A stretch of 8,058 nucleotides of DNA. It comes from an uncultured Oscillospiraceae bacterium. Its GTDB lineage: Bacteria > Bacillota > Clostridia > Oscillospirales > Ruminococcaceae. The notes below the pieces were generated by a model. The model did no database searches, was not told the origin of the DNA, and worked only from the letters and a program-made list of their open reading frames with translations. The stretch is taken from assembly GCA_900552845.1 (NCBI GenBank), contig USBC01000080.1, positions 1 to 8,058 on the forward strand, in the 5' to 3' direction. A program made the translations under genes and the position numbers. This document shows positions 1 through 5,060 of the stretch, one piece after another (the stretch's first letter is position 1; each line of letters starts with the position of its first letter).

Positions 1-94
1 TAGGCCATACAACCTTCTTCATCTCGCCGCGCATATCCTTGAAGGAGCGTGCCCAACGCTGAAAGATATTGGGCTTCTTAGCGGTCTCAGCCAT
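1..94 (-). CDS. secE: Preprotein translocase subunit SecE (N-terminal part, runs off window)
   Basis: SecE is the small essential membrane subunit of the SecYEG channel that moves unfolded proteins across the cytoplasmic membrane. Only the first 31 codons lie in the window. They begin MAETAKKPN, continue with an amphipathic stretch (IFQRWARSFKDMRGE) and end in MKKVVWP, the conserved motif just before the SecE transmembrane helix. The ATG at 92-94 is preceded by AAGGAGGAG at a good distance. The gene follows rpmG by 17 bp on the same strand, the usual Bacillota order rpmG-secE-nusG, so the two are probably cotranscribed. The family assignment rests on the KKVVWP motif and the neighbour. The transmembrane helix lies outside the window and cannot be checked. 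Confidence 0.93.
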   Translation of the reverse strand, partial: MAETAKKPNIFQRWARSFKDMRGEMKKVVWP

Positions 95-111
95 TTTCCT
101 ACTCCTCCTTA

Positions 112-261
112 TTACTTGGTCTCACGGTGAACAGTGTGCTTGCGGCAGAAGCGGCAGTACTTCGTCATTTCCAGTCGGTCGGGATCGTTCTTCTTGTTCT
201 TCATGGTGTTGTAGTTGCGCTGCTTGCATTCGGTACAAGCCAGAGTGATCTTGACTCTCAT
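112..261 (-). CDS. rpmG: 50S ribosomal protein L33 (zinc-binding type)
   Basis: L33 is a small protein of the large ribosomal subunit near the E site. The 49-residue product begins MRVKITLACTECKQRNY and ends in HRETK, full length for the family. Cysteines 9 and 12 and cysteines 36 and 39 form the two CxxC pairs of the zinc-binding (C+) paralogue. This form contrasts with the C- paralogues that many Bacillota make under zinc starvation. The ATG at 259-261 has an AGGAGGT ribosome site 9 nt upstream. secE follows after 17 bp. A sigma-A-like promoter at 412-441 would give a leader of about 145 nt. Nothing is unusual in the coding part. Confidence 0.96.
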   Translation of the reverse strand: MRVKITLACTECKQRNYNTMKNKKNDPDRLEMTKYCRFCRKHTVHRETK

Positions 262-411
262 TTAGTCGGCACCTCCTATTATACTTCGGATTTCTTTTGC
301 CTCCCTCTTTGTGGCGAGAAGTAGATAGCCGTTTCTCCGCGCGGGAAAAGCAACGACCCGATGAGTCAAAAACGCACACGAAAAAAAGACCCTTCTCCGA
401 GAGGTAATGAC

Positions 412-441
412 ATCATATCATACCTGCCGCCCCGAAGTCAA
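412..441 (-). promoter_or_regulatory. Probable promoter of rpmG-secE
   Basis: On the minus strand there is TTGACT (441-436), an 18-bp spacer and TATGAT (417-412). Transcription would start near 405. The first transcribed bases can form a short imperfect hairpin (405-389) followed directly by seven T (387-381), which is odd for the start of a leader. The rest of the leader to 262 has no gene and no RNA motif that I recognise. Confidence 0.55.
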
Positions 442-486
442 GCCTTTTTGCCTTATTTCATGCGGTTTTCGCGGTGTTTTCCCGCT

Positions 487-825
487 TTATCCGCGCCCGC
501 TTTTGTACTTCTTTTCTATGCGGGTATTGTAAACCGCCATCACGATGATTGTTTCCAGCATCACCCCAAATACCGAAAGCAGCACAAACGGCGAATTCTG
601 CCCCCGCAGCAGCGGTAGCCCCAGCGCAATGAACCCAACGCCGTACAGGATAAACAGCTTCCCCACAGCGCCGTTGTAGCCTTTTATATCCTCCACCGGG
701 AAAGGCTTTGCGTTTGCCCAAAAGCCGACCGCCTTTTTGGAAAAGAAAGCGCTTATCCCCAGCCCGATAAAAGCGCAGCCGACAATCGCCCATATTATAA
801 ACGCCGCCATCAGTTTCCCGTCCAT
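487..825 (-). CDS. Small membrane protein of unknown function (three predicted helices)
   Basis: The 112-residue product has three hydrophobic stretches, at about residues 7-28, 57-73 and 78-99. A conserved-looking loop lies between the first two (FWANAK, FPVEDIKGYN), and a basic tail ends the protein. I recognise the overall look as a conserved clostridial membrane family, possibly of the DUF3784 kind, but cannot assign a function. The ATG at 823-825 has GGAG 8 nt upstream; a second in-frame ATG at codon 6 is less well placed. It begins 35 bp after the end of the hisJ-like frame on the same strand. It was therefore probably its downstream partner, and its expression may be affected by the insertion. 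The loop after helix 1 is the most useful part for a family search. Confidence 0.8.
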   Translation of the reverse strand: MDGKLMAAFIIWAIVGCAFIGLGISAFFSKKAVGFWANAKPFPVEDIKGYNGAVGKLFILYGVGFIALGLPLLRGQNSPFVLLSVFGVMLETIIVMAVYNTRIEKKYKSGRG

Positions 826-860
826 TCTATTTTCTCCGTTATTCCTCTGTTTTTTCTACT

Positions 861-1313
861 CTACAGCTTCACCGCCACCGGCTTCCTCGCGCGGAAGTAG
901 AAGAAATGGGTAAAGCCCAGCTCCCGCAGCATCTGCTGCGCCTCCTTGTGCCCCGCGCCAATATCCTCCGGTCGGTGGGCGTCGCTGCCGATGGTCACCA
1001 GCTCACCGCCCATCGCCCGGTACCGCCGCCAGATCTCAATCCCAGGGATCCACTCCGGCAACCCATAGCGGAAGCCAGAGGTATTTACCTCCAGCGCCTT
1101 GCCGGTCGCTATCAGCGTGCGCAGGATCTCCTCGATCAGGTCGTTGTAGGGGGTGTAGTCCAGCGTCACCCCATCACGGACAGCGTACCGCTTCAGGAAG
1201 CCCAGGTGGGCGATGGCGTCCGGTTTATCCCAGCGTGCCACCGCCAGGCAGTTCTCAAAGTATTCCCGCAGCAGTGTTTCCATCGGGTGTGGAGGGTTGC
1301 GATAATCCAGCCA
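861..1313 (-). pseudogene. hisJ: Histidinol-phosphatase (PHP family), C-terminal fragment cut off by the insertion
   Basis: This is the 3' part (residues 118-267 of the reconstructed protein) of a PHP-domain phosphatase. Such enzymes hydrolyse histidinol phosphate to histidinol in histidine synthesis. Visible metal-site motifs are AHLGF (H153), LEVNTSG (E192) and SDAHRPEDIG (D228, H230), which are typical of the HisJ/HisK family. The frame runs without a stop from the right edge of the inserted element at 1313 to TAG at 861. The fragment has no credible start: its first ATG (1283-1281) lacks a ribosome site. On its own it also lacks the N-terminal HxH and TDH metal ligands, so it should be inactive. 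Joining it to the fragment at 2666-3016 restores 267 residues, a normal family length. The exact substrate is inferred from the family; related PHP phosphatases cannot be excluded. Confidence 0.88.
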
Positions 1314-1472
1314 TTGACACTCCCCATGGATAAATCCAGGGGATTCCCGGGTACTTAAACAGCGTACATTTCTGCCGCTGAGTATGGTCCCGGACTAAGG
1401 GCCGTGCCATCGGCCCGTCCTACGGCAGAGCATATAGCTCCGTAGGCAGAGGCGCTGTTACCACGCATCTCA
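1314..1472 (-). ncRNA. Putative omega-RNA (reRNA) of the TnpB element
   Basis: TnpB nucleases use an RNA made from the 3' end of their own gene and the right end of the element; the bases just outside the end act as guide. Downstream of the tnpB stop, the minus strand folds into a series of stems. CCTACG pairs with CGTAGG and encloses GAGC/GCTC (1446-1419). GGGCCG pairs with CGGCCC around ATGGCA (1416-1399). CAGCG pairs with CGCTG (1380-1360). The terminal imperfect hairpin is 1343-1321. The guide would begin at 1313 and read into hisJ (1313 to about 1294). The 5' limit probably reaches into the tnpB coding end and cannot be fixed by eye. Hairpins and position are seen; RNA production is inferred from the family. 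Confidence 0.72.
1321..1343 (-). repeat. Right-end imperfect palindrome of the IS element
   Basis: On the minus strand TCCCC-TGGA pairs with TCCA-T-GGGGA around a TTTA loop, with one unpaired T in the 3' arm. A bulged T in a subterminal hairpin is the feature that the TnpA transposase of IS608 recognises. The hairpin ends 7 nt before the proposed cut after GTGTCAA. Its foot is preceded by GGGAA, so GAAT spans the base of the stem. Confidence 0.8.
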
Positions 1473-2543
1473 GGCTGCAAGGATGTTTACAGCACCGACG
1501 CGGTCACGGTGACCGCGGTATCCGCAATGAGGGCAGATATAGTTCCTGCCTTCCGCCTTGTGGATACAACCGCAATGCGGACAGATCTGGCTGGTATAGG
1601 CAGGGTCTATGTACTGCACCTCAATGCCCGCCAGACGAGCCTTGTACTCAATGTACGAGGCGAGCCTGTAGAAGCTCCAGCTGCTCAGGCTTCTGTTATA
1701 CTTGCGGCTCTTGCTCCGGTATTTGTTTTTAAGACTTTTTCTTGTCTTGCTGCGGATCCCGGAAAGAGTCTCCAGTTTAATGATGCCTACACCATTGGCA
1801 ATCGCTTCGTCGATGATAGCGCGGCTTACCTTATGATCCCGGTCACGCATCCAGCGCTGCTCTTTGTCCTCGGACTTCCGGATAGCGTTCAGCTTCTTTG
1901 CTTTGCCCAGCTTCTTTCGCCGCGCATGGTGCTTCCGCCGCACGAAGCGGTTCTGCCGCCCGTTGCCGATGAACCTTGTCCTTCCGTCCTCGTGGACTAC
2001 TACAGCAGGACAGAGGATACCGAGGTCAACGCCCATCGCCTTTGTGCCGGGGGCTGCGGACTCCCGTGCCTCATATGCTACCTGAGCAATGAGCTTTCCG
2101 TTTTTCTCGGTGACGCGCAGCGTCCCCAGTTTCGCATTCCGAAGGGTGGTGAGGGTGTCATCGGGAATGAGTGCTTTCAGGGAAACACGCCGGCACTGAC
2201 CGCCCACCCAAAGAGGCAGGCGGATACACCCGTCCAAAACCTCGTAGTTCTGATTATTCCAGATAGCTACCGGTTTACGAAGAACGGGGAGCTTGCAGCC
2301 GTGATGCTTCATCGCATTGGCATATATGCTTCTGATGTCCCGGCAGCACTGTCCCCGCAAGGCGGATGGTAATGCGGCATGGACGGTGGCGGAAGTAAGC
2401 CGCGGCAGTTCGCCAATGGCAATGGCGTAGTCCAGTACATCGTTGATGAGGGAGATATACTCCCGCATAGTCTCGAGAAGCAGGACGCGCTGCTGCTCGT
2501 TAGGAAGAAGTTTCAGTTTAACAGTTAGCTGTATGGTGTTCAC
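1470..2543 (-). CDS. tnpB: TnpB, RNA-guided RuvC endonuclease of an IS200/IS605-type element
   Basis: TnpB uses an omega-RNA to cut DNA next to the element's target motif, which favours retention of the transposon at the donor site. The 357-residue protein is rather short for the family (about 350-420). It has the N-terminal LTVKLKLLPNEQQ region (helix-turn-helix/wedge part) and RuvC-I MGVDLGI (D173). Next come a basic helix around residues 200-230 and RuvC-II IIKLETL (E258). A zinc ribbon follows (C321/C324, C337/C340), then RuvC-III HRDRVGAVNI (D347). All three catalytic acids are present, so the nuclease looks intact. The only upstream in-frame start is GTG at 2543-2541, which overlaps its own AGGAGGTG ribosome site. 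An AUA codon at 2534-2532 sits at the ideal spacing. A TAG lies just upstream, so no longer form exists. No tnpA is present. Confidence 0.95.
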   Translation of the reverse strand: MNTIQLTVKLKLLPNEQQRVLLLETMREYISLINDVLDYAIAIGELPRLTSATVHAALPSALRGQCCRDIRSIYANAMKHHGCKLPVLRKPVAIWNNQNYEVLDGCIRLPLWVGGQCRRVSLKALIPDDTLTTLRNAKLGTLRVTEKNGKLIAQVAYEARESAAPGTKAMGVDLGILCPAVVVHEDGRTRFIGNGRQNRFVRRKHHARRKKLGKAKKLNAIRKSEDKEQRWMRDRDHKVSRAIIDEAIANGVGIIKLETLSGIRSKTRKSLKNKYRSKSRKYNRSLSSWSFYRLASYIEYKARLAGIEVQYIDPAYTSQICPHCGCIHKAEGRNYICPHCGYRGHRDRVGAVNILAA

Positions 2544-2565
2544 CTCCTATTACCAGTATATACAA

Positions 2566-2594
2566 ATTATACCACAAACGGCGGTGAACCACAA
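2566..2594 (-). promoter_or_regulatory. Promoter of tnpB inside the element
   Basis: On the minus strand TTGTGG (2594-2589) is followed by a 17-bp spacer and TATAAT (2571-2566). The -10 is of the extended type (TGGTATAAT). Transcription would start near 2559, only about 15 nt before the GTG of tnpB. The element therefore brings its own promoter and need not rely on hisJ transcription. Confidence 0.65.
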
Positions 2595-2630
2595 GGAAAA
2601 ACAAACAAATGTTTCACGCAGGTCTTATAT

Positions 2631-2651
2631 CCCCACGCCTGAAGGCAGGGG
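2631..2651 (-). repeat. Left-end imperfect palindrome of the IS element
   Basis: On the minus strand CCCC-T-GCC pairs with GGC-GT-GGGG around a TTCA loop. The stem is interrupted by T on one side and GT on the other. It lies 14 nt inside the proposed left cut at 2665. It resembles the right-end hairpin in having a CCCC/GGGG base and an unpaired T, as expected for two TnpA recognition hairpins of one element. Confidence 0.75.
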
Positions 2652-2653
2652 TT

Positions 2654-3016
2654 TTACGACCTGATTTGATAATAGTCCTCACGCCAGCGTCCGGCATGAA
2701 CGCTGCCCAGCACATAATCATAGTTGGTCAGTGCCAGCGCCTCCCGCGCCTCGTTGGGGCACATCACCCCCTGCGCAAGCTCCACTCCGCGCAGTAGCTC
2801 CAGCCGTCCGGCATACTCCTCCCGCAGCGGCTCCAAAGCGGCTTTTGCGCCCCGCAGGTTTTCCAATGTGCAAAATGCGGGGATCTCATCGCAGTCGAAG
2901 TGATCGGTCACGCACAGTCCCATCAGTCCTTTTGCAAGCGCCGCCTCCATCATCTCCCGCGGCTCGGCGCGGCTATCCGATGAAAACCGGCTATGGGTAT
3001 GGCTGTCAAAAATCAT
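2654..3016 (-). pseudogene. hisJ: Histidinol-phosphatase (PHP family), N-terminal fragment truncated by the insertion
   Basis: This is the 5' part of the PHP phosphatase. It starts MIFDSHTHSRFSSDS with the metal-binding HxH (H6, H8), followed by VTDHFD (D38, H39), RGVEL (E79) and LGSVH (H107). Native codons run to residue 117 (2666). The frame then enters the element, reads three foreign codons (Ile-Arg-Ser) and stops at 2654. ATG at 3016-3014 is preferred: AGGAGG lies 8 nt upstream, and the TTG just before it would be too close. The truncated product would lack the H153, E192, D228 and H230 ligands, so activity is unlikely. If this was the only histidinol-phosphatase, the cell may need histidine; another copy elsewhere cannot be ruled out. 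The break is an exact in-frame insertion with no other decay seen in either half, which points to a recent event. Confidence 0.9.
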
Positions 3017-3048
3017 CAATGTCCCCTCCTCCCGCTGTTTCGTCCCTT

Positions 3049-3054
3049 ATCATA
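3049..3054 (-). promoter_or_regulatory. Extended -10 element upstream of the hisJ-like gene
   Basis: The minus strand reads TGCTATGAT (3057-3049), an extended -10 (TGnTATGAT) about 33 bp upstream of the ATG at 3016. I see no good -35 at 16-18 bp. Support is therefore modest. Confidence 0.4.
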
Positions 3055-3126
3055 GCACACCCCTGTCGAAAACTCCAGCCCCACCGGTGAATAAGCACCG
3101 CTTCCTCGGGCAAACTATCGCCAAAT

Positions 3127-3155
3127 GGCTCTGTCGGGAGCCAAAGAAAGGAGCC
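3127..3155 (+). promoter_or_regulatory. Leader with alternative pairing over the ribosome site of the DUF378 gene
   Basis: GGCTC (3127-3131) can pair with GAGCC at 3138-3142, or with GAGCC at 3151-3155. The second partner contains most of the AAAGGAG ribosome site (3147-3153). The two pairings exclude each other, so one leaves the site free and the other covers it. This is seen in the sequence; a regulatory role is inference, since each stem is only 5 bp. A further small hairpin, CGGTG/CACCG (3085-3100), lies upstream. I do not recognise a known riboswitch class. Confidence 0.3.
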
Positions 3156-3165
3156 TGCTTTTTTC

Positions 3166-3381
3166 ATGGTCATGGATAAAATCTCTCTGGCGCTGGTCAT
3201 CATCGGCGCTCTCAACTGGGGCGGTGTCGGGCTGTTCCGCTTTGATACCGTCGCATGGATCTGCGGCGGACAGGGCAGCATCGTTGCCCGTATTATTTAT
3301 ACCCTCGTTGCACTGGCGGGTGTCTGGTGCATTTCCCTGCTTTTCCGAGAGGAATCCCCTGCCGGCGAGCATGGGCATTGA
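3166..3381 (+). CDS. DUF378 family membrane protein (YuzA-like)
   Basis: The 71-residue product has two transmembrane segments, at about residues 6-26 and 41-60. It shows the family signature LVIIGALNWGGVGLF followed by FDTVAWI and GGQGSIVARIIYTLVALAG. DUF378 proteins are small inner-membrane proteins of unknown function, widespread in Bacillota. ATG at 3166 is chosen because AAAGGAG ends 12 nt upstream; a second ATG two codons later is farther away. The 3' end is followed by an 81-bp cloverleaf repeat and then a terminator-like hairpin, so the gene is probably transcribed alone. It is divergent from hisJ. I see no strong promoter between them on this strand. Confidence 0.88.
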   Translation: MVMDKISLALVIIGALNWGGVGLFRFDTVAWICGGQGSIVARIIYTLVALAGVWCISLLFREESPAGEHGH

Positions 3382-3403
3382 GCCTCTGTCGGAGCCCGGT
3401 ATC

Positions 3404-3484
3404 CGCCCGCAGGGCAGACCGTCCAAAGGACGGTCCCGGCGGCTTTGCCGCCGGCTCCGGCTGCGCCGGAGCGCCCTGCGGGCG
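3404..3484 (+). repeat. 81-bp cloverleaf-like palindromic repeat, copy 1
   Basis: Twelve-base arms (CGCCCGCAGGGC at 3404-3415 and its complement at 3473-3484) enclose three perfect hairpins with three-base loops. They are GACCGTCC/GGACGGTC (loop AAA, 3417-3435), CGGCGGC/GCCGCCG (loop TTT, 3437-3453) and GCTCCGGC/GCCGGAGC (loop TGC, 3454-3472). Each arm can also fold on itself (GCCC-GCA-GGGC). The whole can therefore be a cloverleaf or five hairpins in a row. Copy 2 (5061-5141) has the same length and order in the opposite orientation. It lies downstream of the DUF378 stop. No coding potential is evident. It could be a REP- or MITE-like family or an RNA-level element. Confidence 0.85.
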
Positions 3485-3521
3485 TCTTTCTCTCCCCGGC
3501 TCCGCTCTCTCCCACAAGCCA

Positions 3522-3558
3522 CGGCGCCGCCGTCCGAATGGACGGCGGCGCCGCTTTT
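3522..3558 (+). terminator. Intrinsic terminator after the DUF378 gene
   Basis: A perfect 14-bp stem (CGGCGCCGCCGTCC, 3522-3535, with its complement at 3540-3553) has a GAAT loop and is followed by CTTTTGC on the plus strand. The T-run is short, but the stem is very stable. On the minus strand the same hairpin follows the ackA stop by 20 bp but has no T-run, so it would be only a weak stop for ackA. Confidence 0.65.
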
Positions 3559-3572
3559 GCAGACACTCTGCC

Positions 3573-4760
3573 TTATTTTACAAACTCAGCGGTATCCCGT
3601 GCGATCATAATCTCCTCATTGGTCGGCACTACCCATACCTGCACCTTGCTGTCGGCACCGGAGATGCATACCTCCTCGCCGCGGCAGTCGTTTGCCCCAA
3701 GGTCGGGGGTCACACCCAGATAAGCCAAATCGTGCAGCACCTTCTCCCGCAGACCGATATCGTTTTCACCGATACCGCCGGTAAACAGAATGGCGTCCAC
3801 GCCGCCCAGCGCACCGGCATAGCTGCCGATCAGCTTGACCAGCTGGTATTCCAGCATATCAAGCGCCAGCTGGGCACGCTTGTTGCCGGCTTTCGCCGCT
3901 GCCTGTACATCACGGCAGTCGCTGGAAACGCCGGAAACGCCCAGTAGGCCGGATTCATTGTTCAGAAGGCGGGAAATATCGCTCTCATGCATACCCTCCA
4001 GACCGGCAAGGTAGCTGACGATAGATGGGTCGATGCTGCCGCAGCGGGTCCCCATGATAATCCCGTCCAGCGGGGTGAAGCCCATCGAGGTATCTATCAC
4101 CTTACCGTCCTTGATGGCAGCAAGTGAGCTTCCGTTGCCCAGATGGCAGGTAATCAGGCGATGGGGCACCTCCCCCATCAGTTCCGCAACCCGCCCGCTG
4201 ACATAGCGGTGACTGGTTCCGTGGAATCCGTAGCGGCGCACGCCGTGCTCCTCATAGTACTTGTAGGGAATGGCAAAGGTGTATGCCTTGGGGGGCATGG
4301 TAGCGTGGAACGCTGTATCGAATACCGCCACCATCGGCACCTTTTCGCCAAATACACTGCGGCAGGCACGAATGGTCGCCGCCTGGGGCGGGTTGTGCAG
4401 CGGGCTGATGTCACGCATCTCATTGATGGCATCAATGGCAGCCTCGTCAACCAACACCGAGCGGGAGAACTTATCGCCTCCGTGCGTTACCCGGTGTCCT
4501 ACTGCCGCGATTTCCTCTACACTATCAATCACATGACCCTCTCCCTTGGTCATTTCGTGCAGAATTACATCAAAAGCGTCCTTGTGTGTGAATAACTCCA
4601 CCTCTTTTTCGACCTTGTAGCCGTCGGCGGTCTTGTAGCTGTATTTGCCGTCGATCCCGATCCGCTCGCAGACGCCCTTACATAGGGTCGCCTCGTCCTC
4701 CATACGGATCAGCTGGTACTTCAGGGAGGAGCTTCCCGCATTGATTACCAGAATGTTCAT
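3573..4760 (-). CDS. ackA: Acetate kinase
   Basis: Acetate kinase interconverts acetyl phosphate plus ADP with acetate plus ATP in the cytoplasm, the ATP-yielding step of acetate fermentation. The 395-residue product is full length. The signature NAGSSSLK (N7) is at the start, followed by VGHRVTHGG (R90), VFDTAFH (D148), RRYGFHGTSHRY (H180), GTRCGSIDP (R239) and PTNEE (E382). These match the substrate- and ATP-binding residues known from the Methanosarcina enzyme. ATG at 4760-4758 is chosen because MNILVINAGSSS is the usual N-terminus and GGAG lies 11 nt upstream; the frame could extend 21 codons further, but that part is not family-like. No pta is adjacent. The gene is divergent from tmcAL, with overlapping promoters between them, and is bracketed by the two cloverleaf repeats. 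Confidence 0.98.
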   Translation of the reverse strand: MNILVINAGSSSLKYQLIRMEDEATLCKGVCERIGIDGKYSYKTADGYKVEKEVELFTHKDAFDVILHEMTKGEGHVIDSVEEIAAVGHRVTHGGDKFSRSVLVDEAAIDAINEMRDISPLHNPPQAATIRACRSVFGEKVPMVAVFDTAFHATMPPKAYTFAIPYKYYEEHGVRRYGFHGTSHRYVSGRVAELMGEVPHRLITCHLGNGSSLAAIKDGKVIDTSMGFTPLDGIIMGTRCGSIDPSIVSYLAGLEGMHESDISRLLNNESGLLGVSGVSSDCRDVQAAAKAGNKRAQLALDMLEYQLVKLIGSYAGALGGVDAILFTGGIGENDIGLREKVLHDLAYLGVTPDLGANDCRGEEVCISGADSKVQVWVVPTNEEIMIARDTAEFVK

Positions 4761-4816
4761 CTGTGTGCTGTCTCCTTTTTTTCGTTGTCGCTGTGTTGCA
4801 GCATTCCCAAAGGGGC

Positions 4817-4845
4817 TTGACACTTTTTTGTCTATTTAATATTAT
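4817..4845 (+). promoter_or_regulatory. Plus-strand promoter toward tmcAL, overlapping the ackA promoter
   Basis: TTGACA (4817-4822), a 17-bp spacer and TATTAT (4840-4845) form a near-consensus sigma-A promoter facing tmcAL. The start would be near 4852. That gives a leader of about 350 nt which includes cloverleaf repeat copy 2. Its -10 overlaps the -10 of the opposite-strand promoter almost completely. Confidence 0.65.
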
Positions 4846-4867
4846 TGAAATCAGCCCCTCTTGTCAA
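4839..4867 (-). promoter_or_regulatory. Promoter of ackA
   Basis: On the minus strand TTGACA (4867-4862), a 17-bp spacer and TAATAT (4844-4839) give a start near 4832, about 70 nt before the ackA ATG. AGGGGCT (4811-4817) and its complement AGCCCCT (4853-4859) flank the shared -10 region and could be operator arms. That role is inference only. Confidence 0.7.
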
Positions 4868-5060
4868 TAATTCGGGCAAACTTTTATTACTTTTTTGCGA
4901 TTTTTTAATGCAGATAATGTTATAAGCAACAAACATCGTCGGTTTCCATTCCCCGCCTTTGTACCTTTTGTCCACACCTTCTCTTGATAAGAACACCCAC
5001 GCATTTTCGGGGAGCATTTCTCTGTATTCCTTCTTTGAACCTCCGACAAAGGCCGCGCCA

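Larger units (their letters stand above)
1314..2665 (-). mobile_element. IS200/IS605-family element with tnpB only (IS1341-like), inserted in hisJ
   Basis: The 1352-bp segment interrupts the PHP phosphatase frame. Read on the minus strand, it begins ATCAGGTCG at 2665, just after the flank TTATCAA. It ends GTGTCAA at 1314, just before TGGCTGG of the target gene. TCAA is shared by both junctions, so the exact cut is uncertain within those four bases; a right end finishing in TCAA matches the IS608 right-cleavage site. There are no terminal inverted repeats and no target duplication beyond the shared bases, as expected for single-strand HUH transposition. Each end has a hairpin with unpaired bases (2631-2651 and 1321-1343). 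The sequence GAAT at the 5' foot of the right hairpin resembles the IS608 right guide. Only TnpB is encoded, so movement must have used a TnpA from elsewhere. Confidence 0.9.

Noticed and set aside
280..286. TATAAT just upstream of the rpmG ribosome site on the minus strand
   Set aside because: It directly abuts AGGAGG, so a transcript from it would start inside or after the ribosome site; it also has no -35.
906..1358. A 150-codon plus-strand frame across the hisJ 3' fragment and the element border
   Set aside because: It is antisense to the well-supported PHP frame and crosses the insertion junction, so it cannot be an old gene.
1509..2372. A 287-codon open frame on the plus strand opposite tnpB
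   Set aside because: It is the antisense shadow of tnpB, which has clear RuvC and zinc motifs; the plus-strand product has no family-like motif or ribosome site.
3085..3155. Cyclic-di-GMP riboswitch, because of GGGCAAAC in the DUF378 leader
   Set aside because: The conserved GACGCAAAGCC partner and the second helix pattern of that class are absent.
3404..3484. CRISPR-like array suggested by repeated palindromes
   Set aside because: There are no regularly spaced direct repeats with unique spacers; the pattern is nested inverted repeats in a single unit.
3255..3947. A 230-codon plus-strand frame through DUF378, the cloverleaf repeat and ackA
   Set aside because: It overlaps two real genes and the repeat in other frames; GC-rich repeats create long open frames without coding function.
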